Below the pieces are notes generated by a model. It did not search any database and was not told where the DNA came from. It saw nothing but the letters and a program-made list of their open reading frames with translations. 64,000 nucleotides of DNA from Massilibacteroides vaginae (lineage in GTDB: Bacteria; Bacteroidota; Bacteroidia; Bacteroidales; Tannerellaceae), in NCBI RefSeq assembly GCF_900178525.1, contig NZ_FXDJ01000007.1, forward strand, positions 434,001 to 498,000, given 5' to 3'. The position numbers were made by a program, and so were the translations under genes. This document shows positions 56,443 through 64,000 of this stretch, in pieces; within the stretch, counting starts at the first letter, position 1, and every line of letters begins with the position of its first letter.

Positions 56443-58062
56443 TTACCATTTTGGATTTTGATGAATAGTTCCCTCGCTTAGAGAAATATCTCTTACTGGT
56501 ATAGGATATAAATAATCTCTTTCAGGGTCAAATTTTCTTGAAGATGAGTCTTGAACTAAAATATATCCATCATTAGTAACATTGACTGATCCAGTATATA
56601 TATCTTCAAAAAAAGTAACTCCAATTAACCTTTTACTTAACACATTTTCTGCTATTTTCCAACGTATAATATCATCATACCGGAATCCTTCTTGGGCTAA
56701 TTCCACGCTACGCTCACGACGTATCTCAGTACGCATGTCTAAGCTATTGGAAGAAACGAATAGGTTCGAAATACGCGGCATTGAAACTCTGTCTCTAAGT
56801 AAGTTTATAGATTTATCTAAGTCATCGTCTGAAATCATATTATCTTTTTCAAAAACAGCTTCTGCATAATTTAACAGGATTTCCGCATAACGAATTAATG
56901 CAATATCTACGAAAGATTGTCTACTTGACCAATCGGCCACTATACTATACTTTTTGGGTGAAAATCTAGTTCGGATTGCCGGCAAATTCCAAATATAAGA
57001 TGAAGGGCTTCCAAAAGGCTCTCCTTCCGTGAATATAGTAGCTTGCATTCTCGGATCTTTATTTTTAAAAATTGACCAAGGTGTTTTTTCTGGCCATTCG
57101 GCTAAAAGTGATTTATCAAAAGGTAGTCCATCAGTGCATAAATATTGTTCAATCATCGCTCTAGTTACAGATGCATATCCATTTTCTAATTCTCTACCTA
57201 TATTATGGCTTCTTATGCTATTAACAAGATTTTGTCCATAAACGATAGCTAAAATATTTTCTTTATTTGTAAACCCTTCGCCATCTAATTGAAACAAATG
57301 ATAATATGACATATCATTATATAAAGAATGACCTTCTGCCATAACAGCCTCGGAAGCATTTATTGACAATTGCAAATGTGTTGCAGATTCACCCCAATGA
57401 TGAAATTTCTGATGAGTCCCCACGTACAATGCTACTCGAGATTTTAATGCCAATGATGCACTTTTAGAGATCCTCCCATACTCTGTTTGTCCTAATTGCT
57501 GAAAAGAAGGTAAATTTTCCGTTGAAAAATCGAGATCATCATATATTTGTTGAATAACGACCTCACGATCTTTACGTCCATCTGTAAATTCAGGATCTTT
57601 GACATCCAGAACTCGTAAAACGAGAGGAACATCTCCATATTTTTTAACAAGCTGGAAATAGGCATATGCTCTCCAAAACCGAGCTTCAGCCTGCCAACGG
57701 TTAATACCCTCGAACTGGACAAGATTACTCTTTTCAATAATTTTATTTGCTGTAAAGATCATCTCATAAGGCTTGCTCCAATCTGAAGAGGTAGAAGGTA
57801 CAACCCGACTTCCGTCACTTATATTATTTAACACATTACCCGTTGCATAATCCGACCGATTATCATCATATATAATGTCATTGGCATTAACTAATGATTG
57901 AAATTGATTACAGGCCATTCTAAAATTTGCCTCATTCTGCCAAAAATTCACATCAGAGAGATTTGTTTCAGGGAATCTATCCAAGCTCAAATCGCAAGAC
58001 GTAAGCATTAATACACTGAAAAATGTAATAATTAAGAATTTTATTTTTTTCATATTAAACAT
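56443..58062 (-). CDS. RagB/SusD family nutrient-binding outer-membrane lipoprotein
   Basis: 539 aa. Signal peptide with lipobox LTSC (MKKIKFLIITFFSVLMLTSC); the Met of MKKIK at the fourth codon may be the real start. SusD signs: RWQAEARFWRAYAYFQLVKK with YGDVPLVLRV, IALIRYAEILLNYAEAVFEK, and RRERSVELAQEGFRYDDIIR near the C-terminus. It pairs with the upstream SusC (18-bp gap). The operon's hydrolases suggest a glycosylated or acylated ligand. Confidence 0.93.
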   Translation of the reverse strand: MFNMKKIKFLIITFFSVLMLTSCDLSLDRFPETNLSDVNFWQNEANFRMACNQFQSLVNANDIIYDDNRSDYATGNVLNNISDGSRVVPSTSSDWSKPYEMIFTANKIIEKSNLVQFEGINRWQAEARFWRAYAYFQLVKKYGDVPLVLRVLDVKDPEFTDGRKDREVVIQQIYDDLDFSTENLPSFQQLGQTEYGRISKSASLALKSRVALYVGTHQKFHHWGESATHLQLSINASEAVMAEGHSLYNDMSYYHLFQLDGEGFTNKENILAIVYGQNLVNSIRSHNIGRELENGYASVTRAMIEQYLCTDGLPFDKSLLAEWPEKTPWSIFKNKDPRMQATIFTEGEPFGSPSSYIWNLPAIRTRFSPKKYSIVADWSSRQSFVDIALIRYAEILLNYAEAVFEKDNMISDDDLDKSINLLRDRVSMPRISNLFVSSNSLDMRTEIRRERSVELAQEGFRYDDIIRWKIAENVLSKRLIGVTFFEDIYTGSVNVTNDGYILVQDSSSRKFDPERDYLYPIPVRDISLSEGTIHQNPKW

Positions 58063-58080
58063 CCTTTTTAAATCTTGATT

Positions 58081-61000
58081 TTAAAATGTTATATTCAAAC
58101 CCGCTTGAAAAACTCTGGAAAAAGGATAAGTAACCCCAGCATTATTTGGGAGTTCAGGGTCAATAAAAGAAAAGACATTCGTCAATTCAAATACATCTTG
58201 TCCAGACATAAACACCCTAACCTTCCGTAATGAAACACGCTCTGTTAATGATTGGGGCAATGTGTATCCTAATTCTATATTCTTCAGCCTAATATAAGCA
58301 GCATCTTGAATCCAGTAGTCTGAAGCCCAATAGCTATGAGTACTACCTAAATATGGACGTGGCCAAAATGCATTCCTGTTTTCTGTTGTCCAATAGTCTA
58401 ATTGCTCAGCATATGGCATACGTACTTCACTAAACATAGGCTGAAGATCTACCGTATTTAACAATATCTTACGTTTTGCAACACCTTGAAAAAAACAGCT
58501 GAAACTAAAGCCATTCCATTCGAAGCCTAAATCTAACCCAAACATATATCGTGGATTAGTATCACCCAATTTGACCATATCTCCATGGTCTTTTAAAGTG
58601 CCTTCTCCCATGCTTATTTTTTCATCTCCATCCAAATCAACATATTTCATATCACCTTGACCAGTTCTTGGATTAATAAACACTCCGTAATCTTTATATT
58701 CCTGATCGCTTTGAAATAATCCGTCTGTTTTGTATCCCCAAATTGTATTTAAAGGCATTCCTTCAAGTAGAGCTACTTGGCCTAAGGTTACTACATTCTT
58801 TCCGCTATATTTAACTAATTTATTTGTATTATCTGAGAGTTGAGCGGACACCCAATATTTAAAGGGTTTAGACATATCTTTCCAAGTAAGATTTATTTCC
58901 CAACCATTAGTTTTAAGTTCACCAATATTGAATGTAGGCAATCCAACACCAATTATAGATTGAACTTCCATATTGGCTAACATATCTTTGTTTCTTTTTA
59001 TATAATATTCACCAGTAAGACTTAGGCGGTTGTTTAGAAACCAAGTATCTATTCCAATATTCGTTGTTTCTATAGTTTCCCATGTTTTCTCAGGAGAAGC
59101 TAACTGAGATTGGTACACACGAGTATTCCGAGCATTATTGAACGGAATGTTACTTCCTGCATTTAACATTCCTATATAATCATAATAACCTAATGCATCT
59201 GAATTCCCTAATTGCCCCCATGAAGCACGAAGTTTTAAATTGCTAATTATATTATTTTCAGGAAAAAAACTCTCATTACTAACGATCCAACCAGCAGACA
59301 ATGAAGGAAATAACTGCCAACGACTTTGAGGAGCAAGTCGAGAGCTACCATCATATCTTAAATTAGACTCAAATAGATATTTATCATTAAAACTATAATT
59401 GAGTCGTGCAAAATACCCCATAGTTGAAGCAGAGGTAACTCCATCAGAAACAGTTGCTGTTTGAGGATCACCCCAGTTGAGACTAAACAACTCATTAGTT
59501 ACAAGATTACTAATTCCTGCAGACAAATTATCATGTCGAAAATCCTCAAAGGAATACCCTCCCAAAACGGTAAAGTTATGCTTCTCTAAAAATTTTAAAT
59601 TGTAAGTTGCAAAAGCCTGAAATGAAGTGTAATGACTAAAGTTTGAGAACTTATGCATACTATTTGTGGGATTGAAAACAATTGGGATACCAGCAGCTCC
59701 TGTGTAAGTTAAGGTCTTCACATGTCTATCACCTTGATTTATTCCCATTCGCTTAGCACCAATCAAATTGATCTCTAAACCGGGAAAAACATCTTCTATT
59801 TTCAAATTTACACTTCCTTCAAATTGATAGTTTTTCCTTGTATCTTTCCCCTCTTCTTTTTCTATTTGAATAATGCTTGGCCATATTCCATTTGAAGCGT
59901 GATATTCTCCATTTGGACGATAGGGTTCTTCCCATCCCCAAAATTTATAAGCCAAAAGAATTATTTCATCAACACCTCTTGCCGGTTGGTATATATTATT
60001 ATTGGTAAATGCAAGCACAGAATTAAGAGATATTTTATCTGTAAACTTATTTTGAAGATTAAGTCTTAAATTATATCGTTCTTCTGAATCCGGACCGTAT
60101 CTTAAAATACCTCTGCGATTATAGTATCCAGCAGACATATAATAAGAGTTTTTTTCATTACCTCCTTTGGCGGAAAGATTATGTGTCTGCGTAGTATTTG
60201 TTTTTTTTAAAGCAACTTTAATCTGATCAACATCACTATATGACAGCCAAACATTAGGTCTTGTCGGATCAATGACAAATCTTTCTCCCGGGAAAAAATC
60301 GGATGGTCGTACTCCGGAACGAATACCTATCTCATCAATAACATCCAATTTTTCTCCTCGCATCCAAGCATATTTCGTTTCTCCCCAGTAGATTGTTCCT
60401 GCACTGTTTAATAGTGATTCATCGTAGTATTTGGCCTCATCCCAGCTTTTCATGCGTGTTGGCATTCTCGACGCTTGAGTGACACCAAAACTGCCTGAAT
60501 AAGATATTTCCACTTTGTCATTCTTCCCTTTTTTGGTAGTTATTAACATTACACCTCCTGCTGCATTTGAACCATAAATAGCCGCAGCAGCTGCATCTTT
60601 CAACACAGATATACTCTCTATATCATTAGGGTTAAGCTCATTAAGAGATCCTCTTACGCCATCAACCATAACCAATACACCTACATTATTTATAGAAGAA
60701 GCCCCTCTAATCTGAACATTGTAATTTTCCCCCCCTGGCTTACCGCTACCACGTGTTACACCAACACCGGGAATTACTCCTTGAAGCGCCGCTAAAGGTG
60801 TGGACATTGATTTGTTCTCAAATACATCTTGTGAGACGGTGGAGACGGCACCAGTAAGATTGGCTTTTTTCTGAACTCCATATCCTACCACAACAACCTC
60901 TTCTAACGCTTGTGTATTTTCTTGTAAAAGAACATTAACTGTTGTTTTTCCTGCAGTATTAATATTTTGCTCCAAATAACCAATATATGATACAAGAAGT

Positions 61001-61536
61001 ATCGCCTTGTCTTCTACTTGTAATGAGAATTTGCCATCCATATCAGTTATTGTACCATTAGTAGTTCCTTTCTCAACAACATTAGCTCCAATAATAGGTT
61101 CTCCTTTTTGATCCGTAATCGCACCCGTTACTTTTTTAGGGGTTTGTTGATCTATTTTGTTTTTTTCAGAAAGCAAACTTCGTTTAATTAGTGTAATGTT
61201 TTTACCCACTAATTTGTATTCCACTTCTGTTTCAGCGAATATTTTATTTAAAACATCAAAGATGGGTTCATCTACAACATTTAGAAGAATTGATCGGTTT
61301 ACATTTACTTCGTTCTTATTATATACGAACAAGTAATCTGTCTGTTCTTCTATTTCACGAATCACTTCCCGGACAGATAGGTTATCCGCATATATAGATA
61401 CCTTCGTGTTTTGCGAACTTGCTTCTGTCGCAAAAAGAGCGTAAACACAGGTAAACAAGACTATAACAGTGACCTTCATAATACGAAATATGTGTTTAAT
61501 TTCGGGTATAGATTGTTTGCACAAAATATAATTCAT
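58081..61536 (-). CDS. SusC/RagA family TonB-linked transporter with STN signalling domain
   Basis: 1151 aa. Leading segment with signal peptide to about residue 42 (FATEASSQ). STN domain (about 45-120: VSIYADNLSVREVIREIEEQ). Regulatory carboxypeptidase-like domain (GAITDQKGEPIIGANVVEKG). EVVVVGYGVQKKANLTGAVS TonB/plug start, AAAIYGSNAAGGVMLITTK, barrel ending FQAGLNITF. It is controlled by the sigma/FecR pair upstream and probably by an antisense RNA in its leader. The plus-strand promoter for that RNA overlaps the first codons of this gene. Confidence 0.94.
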   Translation of the reverse strand: MNYILCKQSIPEIKHIFRIMKVTVIVLFTCVYALFATEASSQNTKVSIYADNLSVREVIREIEEQTDYLFVYNKNEVNVNRSILLNVVDEPIFDVLNKIFAETEVEYKLVGKNITLIKRSLLSEKNKIDQQTPKKVTGAITDQKGEPIIGANVVEKGTTNGTITDMDGKFSLQVEDKAILLVSYIGYLEQNINTAGKTTVNVLLQENTQALEEVVVVGYGVQKKANLTGAVSTVSQDVFENKSMSTPLAALQGVIPGVGVTRGSGKPGGENYNVQIRGASSINNVGVLVMVDGVRGSLNELNPNDIESISVLKDAAAAAIYGSNAAGGVMLITTKKGKNDKVEISYSGSFGVTQASRMPTRMKSWDEAKYYDESLLNSAGTIYWGETKYAWMRGEKLDVIDEIGIRSGVRPSDFFPGERFVIDPTRPNVWLSYSDVDQIKVALKKTNTTQTHNLSAKGGNEKNSYYMSAGYYNRRGILRYGPDSEERYNLRLNLQNKFTDKISLNSVLAFTNNNIYQPARGVDEIILLAYKFWGWEEPYRPNGEYHASNGIWPSIIQIEKEEGKDTRKNYQFEGSVNLKIEDVFPGLEINLIGAKRMGINQGDRHVKTLTYTGAAGIPIVFNPTNSMHKFSNFSHYTSFQAFATYNLKFLEKHNFTVLGGYSFEDFRHDNLSAGISNLVTNELFSLNWGDPQTATVSDGVTSASTMGYFARLNYSFNDKYLFESNLRYDGSSRLAPQSRWQLFPSLSAGWIVSNESFFPENNIISNLKLRASWGQLGNSDALGYYDYIGMLNAGSNIPFNNARNTRVYQSQLASPEKTWETIETTNIGIDTWFLNNRLSLTGEYYIKRNKDMLANMEVQSIIGVGLPTFNIGELKTNGWEINLTWKDMSKPFKYWVSAQLSDNTNKLVKYSGKNVVTLGQVALLEGMPLNTIWGYKTDGLFQSDQEYKDYGVFINPRTGQGDMKYVDLDGDEKISMGEGTLKDHGDMVKLGDTNPRYMFGLDLGFEWNGFSFSCFFQGVAKRKILLNTVDLQPMFSEVRMPYAEQLDYWTTENRNAFWPRPYLGSTHSYWASDYWIQDAAYIRLKNIELGYTLPQSLTERVSLRKVRVFMSGQDVFELTNVFSFIDPELPNNAGVTYPFSRVFQAGLNITF

Positions 61537-61543
61537 AATTTTG
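61513..61543 (+). promoter_or_regulatory. Candidate promoter of an antisense RNA to the second ECF susC leader
   Basis: On the plus strand TTG (61513-61515), 20 bp, then TAATTTTG (61536-61543), a perfect TAnnTTTG. A second TAATTTTG follows at 61548-61555. It faces away from susC. Confidence 0.5.
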
Positions 61544-61550
61544 CTTGTAA

Positions 61551-61634
61551 TTTTGTTAGTACTTCGATAAATATTCCTTGGTCGGGGTTCTAACCCATAA
61601 CCGGTAAGCGTTGGAGCGCTTGCCGGTTTTCATT
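61551..61634 (+). ncRNA. Candidate DonS-like cis-antisense RNA in the leader of the 58081-61536 susC gene
   Basis: About 80 nt from the plus-strand promoter to the T-rich end of the hairpin at 61599-61628, complementary to the susC messenger about 15-100 nt before its start. It has the same position and polarity as the candidate at 42294-42361, although the sequences are unrelated. Expression is inferred. Confidence 0.5.
61599..61628 (+). terminator. Plus-strand intrinsic terminator between fecR-like and susC genes
   Basis: AACCGGTAAGCG (61599-61610) pairs with CGCTTGCCGGTT (61617-61628) over 12 bp (one G-U), with a 6-nt loop. TTCATTTTCTTCT follows on the plus strand; the minus side (ATGGGTTAG) has no T-run. 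Confidence 0.75.
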
Positions 61635-61737
61635 TTCTTCTATGTTTCTATCATAAGGTTATTAGAATTAAAAGGTTAACAATATTTTATAAGACACTCT
61701 TCATTGTAAGTCTAATGCGGAAATGTTATGGTTCAAA

Positions 61738-62682
61738 TTAATTAATAGTGACCAGATTTTTCTCGTCATCTTTCTTGTAATCAAACTGATGAGTAAGTTT
61801 CAAAACATCCAAAATATGATTTAGTCCATCTCTTGTCCTGAATTTACCTGTACAAACCTGTTTGTTCTGTAAAATAGCTTTACTATTTACTTGAATATTT
61901 ACATCAAAGTATAGTTCCAGCTTTTGCAAAACTTCTATCAGAGGTTCGTCAAAGTTTAAAATGCCTTTACGCCAAAGAAAATAATCAGCATGTTGTATAG
62001 GAACAACTGATAGTTTATTGTTAATACGTACAGCTTGTTTATTGGGTATAAGAGATATGATCTCGTTTGTTACATGATCTGAAACTTCGATCTTACCTGT
62101 TAGCAAGGCTGTTTCAAAGTGTGGTGTTTGTTTGTAGGCCTTTACATTAAAAGAAGTACCTAATGCTTTAATATCATAATTGGCAGTAGAAACGATAAAA
62201 GGTCTGTCAGGATTTGTCTTTACTTCAAAAAAACCTTCTCCATCCAAATAGATTTGCCGTTTTCCATCAACGAAATGAGAAGGAAATCTCAATGTACTAC
62301 CAGCATTCAACCAAACTTGAGAACCATCAGCTAAGGTTAGCTGGGCATTTTGTCCCGGTGGAACATGCATAGTCTGCATAACCACATCATCTTGTATTTT
62401 AGTAGACAACGGATTTATCCAGTTATGCAACGCAAATCCTAAAATAAAGACTGCAGCTATTTTCATAAATTCCATCCATATGTCTTTTCTCTTCAGTCTA
62501 TTGGGGCGGGACTCCATACTAATCTCCGGACTCTTTTGCCAGTAACTTATTTCGTACAAACGACACATTTGCTGATAATATTTCAGGTTTTCCACATCAG
62601 CATCCAACCACTCCGTAATCAAACGGGATTGTTCATCGGTTATGCGTCCTTCAAAATATAATTGTAATAAATTATCATCCAT
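61738..62682 (-). CDS. FecR family anti-sigma factor
   Basis: 314 aa. Short cytoplasmic part (LLQLYFEGRITDEQSRLITE), membrane helix about 70-88 (IAAVFILGFALHNW), FecR domain (LTLADGSQVWLNAGSTLRFP, IYLDGEGFFEVKTN, SFNVKAYKQTPHFETALLTG) and a DUF4974 C-terminus (NFDEPLIEVLQKLELYFDVN). It is encoded between the sigma gene and susC and is the expected signal relay from the SusC STN domain. Confidence 0.93.
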   Translation of the reverse strand: MDDNLLQLYFEGRITDEQSRLITEWLDADVENLKYYQQMCRLYEISYWQKSPEISMESRPNRLKRKDIWMEFMKIAAVFILGFALHNWINPLSTKIQDDVVMQTMHVPPGQNAQLTLADGSQVWLNAGSTLRFPSHFVDGKRQIYLDGEGFFEVKTNPDRPFIVSTANYDIKALGTSFNVKAYKQTPHFETALLTGKIEVSDHVTNEIISLIPNKQAVRINNKLSVVPIQHADYFLWRKGILNFDEPLIEVLQKLELYFDVNIQVNSKAILQNKQVCTGKFRTRDGLNHILDVLKLTHQFDYKKDDEKNLVTIN

Positions 62683-62749
62683 TTATTTTCCGTTTTACAT
62701 ATATAAGACGACAGCAAAAGAAAGTTCACTAGTCGTAAACGTATCTTTT

Positions 62750-63301
62750 TTAATGTAAAAACAAAAAATAAAATAAAGGCAGGTAATCTTTCAGAGAAAT
62801 CCGCAATGCTTTCAGCACTTTTGCTATATGATAATCAACACCTTTAACAGTAATCCCTAAAGACTCCGCAATCTCTTTCCCTGACTTCTGCTCAAAACGA
62901 CTCAGCATGAAAACTTTTCGGGTTTGAGCAGGAAATTCATTTAACGTACGAGTAATGATCGTTTGTATTTCTTTTGAAAAAATATCATCCGGATTACATC
63001 CTTCAAGTGTAGATATACGAATAGACAGTTCTCGTTGCTGCCACTTCGCCATTGCTTCAAAAGCTTCGTCTGTTCGAATCTGTTTTTTCAGGTAGTCTAA
63101 CGATTTGTACTTAAGTATTGTCAATAATAAAGCTAAGGGTTTCTCAACAGGTTCTTTTTTCATAGTCTCCCATAACTTGATCAAAGATTCTGCTGCTATG
63201 TCTTCAGCAACCTGATCATTACGCACGTACATCCAAGAAAAACGATATGCTTTCTGATAGTATCGTACATATATACCATTAAACTGTTCAACTTGTGGCA
63301 T
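62750..63301 (-). CDS. RNA polymerase ECF-type sigma factor
   Basis: 183 aa. Region 2: FNGIYVRYYQKAYRFSWMYV and EDIAAESLIKLWETM. Region 4: FPAQTRKVFMLSRFEQKSGK and EIAESLGITVKGVDYHIAKV. It heads the ceramidase/GH3 operon, 67 bp before the FecR-type gene. It has its own recognisable promoter. Confidence 0.94.
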   Translation of the reverse strand: MPQVEQFNGIYVRYYQKAYRFSWMYVRNDQVAEDIAAESLIKLWETMKKEPVEKPLALLLTILKYKSLDYLKKQIRTDEAFEAMAKWQQRELSIRISTLEGCNPDDIFSKEIQTIITRTLNEFPAQTRKVFMLSRFEQKSGKEIAESLGITVKGVDYHIAKVLKALRISLKDYLPLFYFLFLH

Positions 63302-63376
63302 TTGGGATATTTTAGTATTTGTGCAAAACTTACAAAAACTTAATTAATATCATGTTTTATAAAATTCTCATCATAA

Positions 63377-63406
63377 CAAAGGTATATATCTTTTTGAACT
63401 TATCAA
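63377..63406 (-). promoter_or_regulatory. Promoter of the second ECF sigma gene
   Basis: On the minus strand TTG (63404-63406), 19 bp, then TACCTTTG (63377-63384), a TAnnTTTG match with correct spacing. It lies about 75 bp before the start at 63301. Confidence 0.6.
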
Positions 63407-63494
63407 TTCGAAAGAGTAACTTAATATATCATTCAGGCAGGCTTTTGTTTGATTCAAAAAGCAGATCAAATGATTAAAACAGACTTCCATTCTT

Positions 63495-63524
63495 CCCTCG
63501 CCATACGCTTTTAGTAAGCGAGGG
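63495..63524. other. Hairpin in the gap before the HerA-like gene
   Basis: CCCTCGC (63495-63501) pairs with GCGAGGG (63518-63524) around a 16-nt loop. A run of T begins about 14 nt later (63538 on), too far for a classic terminator. No gene reads into it from the left, so it may belong to the leader of the gene at 63578 or end an unannotated transcript. Confidence 0.35.
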
Positions 63525-63577
63525 GTAGAGGCTATGCTTTTTTTTACTATTATTGCATCAAGCTAAACTCTAAGATT

Positions 63578-64000
63578 ATGTTTGATCAGGACAAAAGGGC
63601 ATTTATTGCGATAGCCGAAAGTAAAGAAGTATGTCTTCTGCCGAAAATGGCCAACCGACATGGGTTAATAACAGGAGCAACAGGTACCGGAAAAACTGTT
63701 ACGCTTCAAACAATGGCTGAAACATTCAGTCAAATGGGAGTTCCCGTTTTTGCGGCAGATATCAAAGGTGATCTTTCCGGTGTTGCAAAGGTTGGAGGTA
63801 ATAAAGAAAGTGTTACCAAACGTGTTGATTTGTACGGTCTGAAAGAGAAGGGCTTCGATTTTCAGGCATTCCCGGTTCAGTTTTGGGATGTGTTTGGCGA
63901 ACAAGGTGTAAATATTCGTGCCAGCGTTACAGAAATGGGTCCGATTCTGATTAGTAGACTTTTGTCTTTGAACGATACCCAAAGTGCCGTACTTACGCTG
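63578..64000 (+). CDS. HerA-like (DUF853/YjgR family) ATPase, 5' part only
   Basis: 141 codons from ATG 63578, running off the window. MFDQDKRAFIAIAESKEVCL leads into HGLITGATGTGKTVTLQTMA, a Walker A motif, then FAADIKGDLSGVAKVGG. These match the DUF853 helicase-HerA C-terminal-like family (E. coli YjgR), cytoplasmic ATPases of unknown role, about 500 aa when complete. Confidence 0.88.
   Translation, partial: MFDQDKRAFIAIAESKEVCLLPKMANRHGLITGATGTGKTVTLQTMAETFSQMGVPVFAADIKGDLSGVAKVGGNKESVTKRVDLYGLKEKGFDFQAFPVQFWDVFGEQGVNIRASVTEMGPILISRLLSLNDTQSAVLTL

Noticed and set aside
61580-61600. GGGTTCTAACCC resembles a tRNA T-arm or an att remnant
   Set aside because: No acceptor, anticodon or D arm can be drawn around it, and the following sequence is a terminator hairpin.

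Overview
The window looks like a chromosomal segment of a Bacteroidales bacterium. The evidence is three SusC/SusD pairs, ECF sigma/FecR-type anti-sigma pairs, TAnnTTTG-type -7 promoter elements, a long SecA with a C-terminal zinc motif, DUF4105 and DUF1080 proteins, and a DPE2-like MalQ with starch-binding modules. Parabacteroides/Tannerellaceae or Dysgonomonadaceae seem the likeliest groups, but the sequence alone does not settle this. I see no rRNA, tRNA, CRISPR array, prophage or transposase gene.

Layout. 1-9.3 kb: a sugar locus with a Gfo/Idh/MocA oxidoreductase (cut by the window edge), a SusD/SusC pair without its own sigma factor, a NupG-like symporter, a decayed XRE regulator, queF and a secreted DUF1080 (3-keto-glycoside hydrolase-like) protein. 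9.3-17.6 kb: dnaX, then a coupled envelope operon of a DUF4105 membrane protein, a secreted alkaline-phosphatase-fold protein that has lost almost all its catalytic residues, and secA. 17.6-24.3 kb: an AraC regulator divergent from a three-gene RND efflux operon. 24.5-29.7 kb: a five-gene leftward operon (YrdC-type protein, sugar transferase, ClC channel, fmt, DUF454). 29.9-37.1 kb: DNA repair genes recJ, recQ, nfo and a UvrD/PcrA helicase. 37.2-44.1 kb: a sigma/anti-sigma/SusC/SusD operon with no hydrolase. 44.2-50.6 kb: threonine aldolase, cysE, malQ, a TauE-type exporter and a small outer-membrane protein. 50.9-63.3 kb: a second ECF-controlled polysaccharide-utilisation-type operon carrying two neutral-ceramidase-family proteins and a GH3 glycosidase. 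The right edge cuts a HerA-like (DUF853) ATPase gene.

Two structures not explained by the genes stand out. First, four intergenic sites (about 11.24, 24.35, 33.65 and 49.0 kb) carry arrays of three or four copies of an ATAAAGGWTAT core. The cores lie at an exact 21-bp centre-to-centre period and each points independently in either direction. Second, both ECF-controlled loci have, on the strand opposite susC and inside its leader, a promoter-like sequence followed by a strong intrinsic terminator. This is the arrangement expected of cis-antisense RNAs of the DonS type.

Working together, the ECF operons should follow the Fec-like cascade: the STN domain of SusC signals through FecR to the sigma factor. 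The antisense RNA would give a second, post-transcriptional check. The ceramidase-family/GH3 operon suggests use of a glycosylated N-acyl or lipid substrate, but that is inference.
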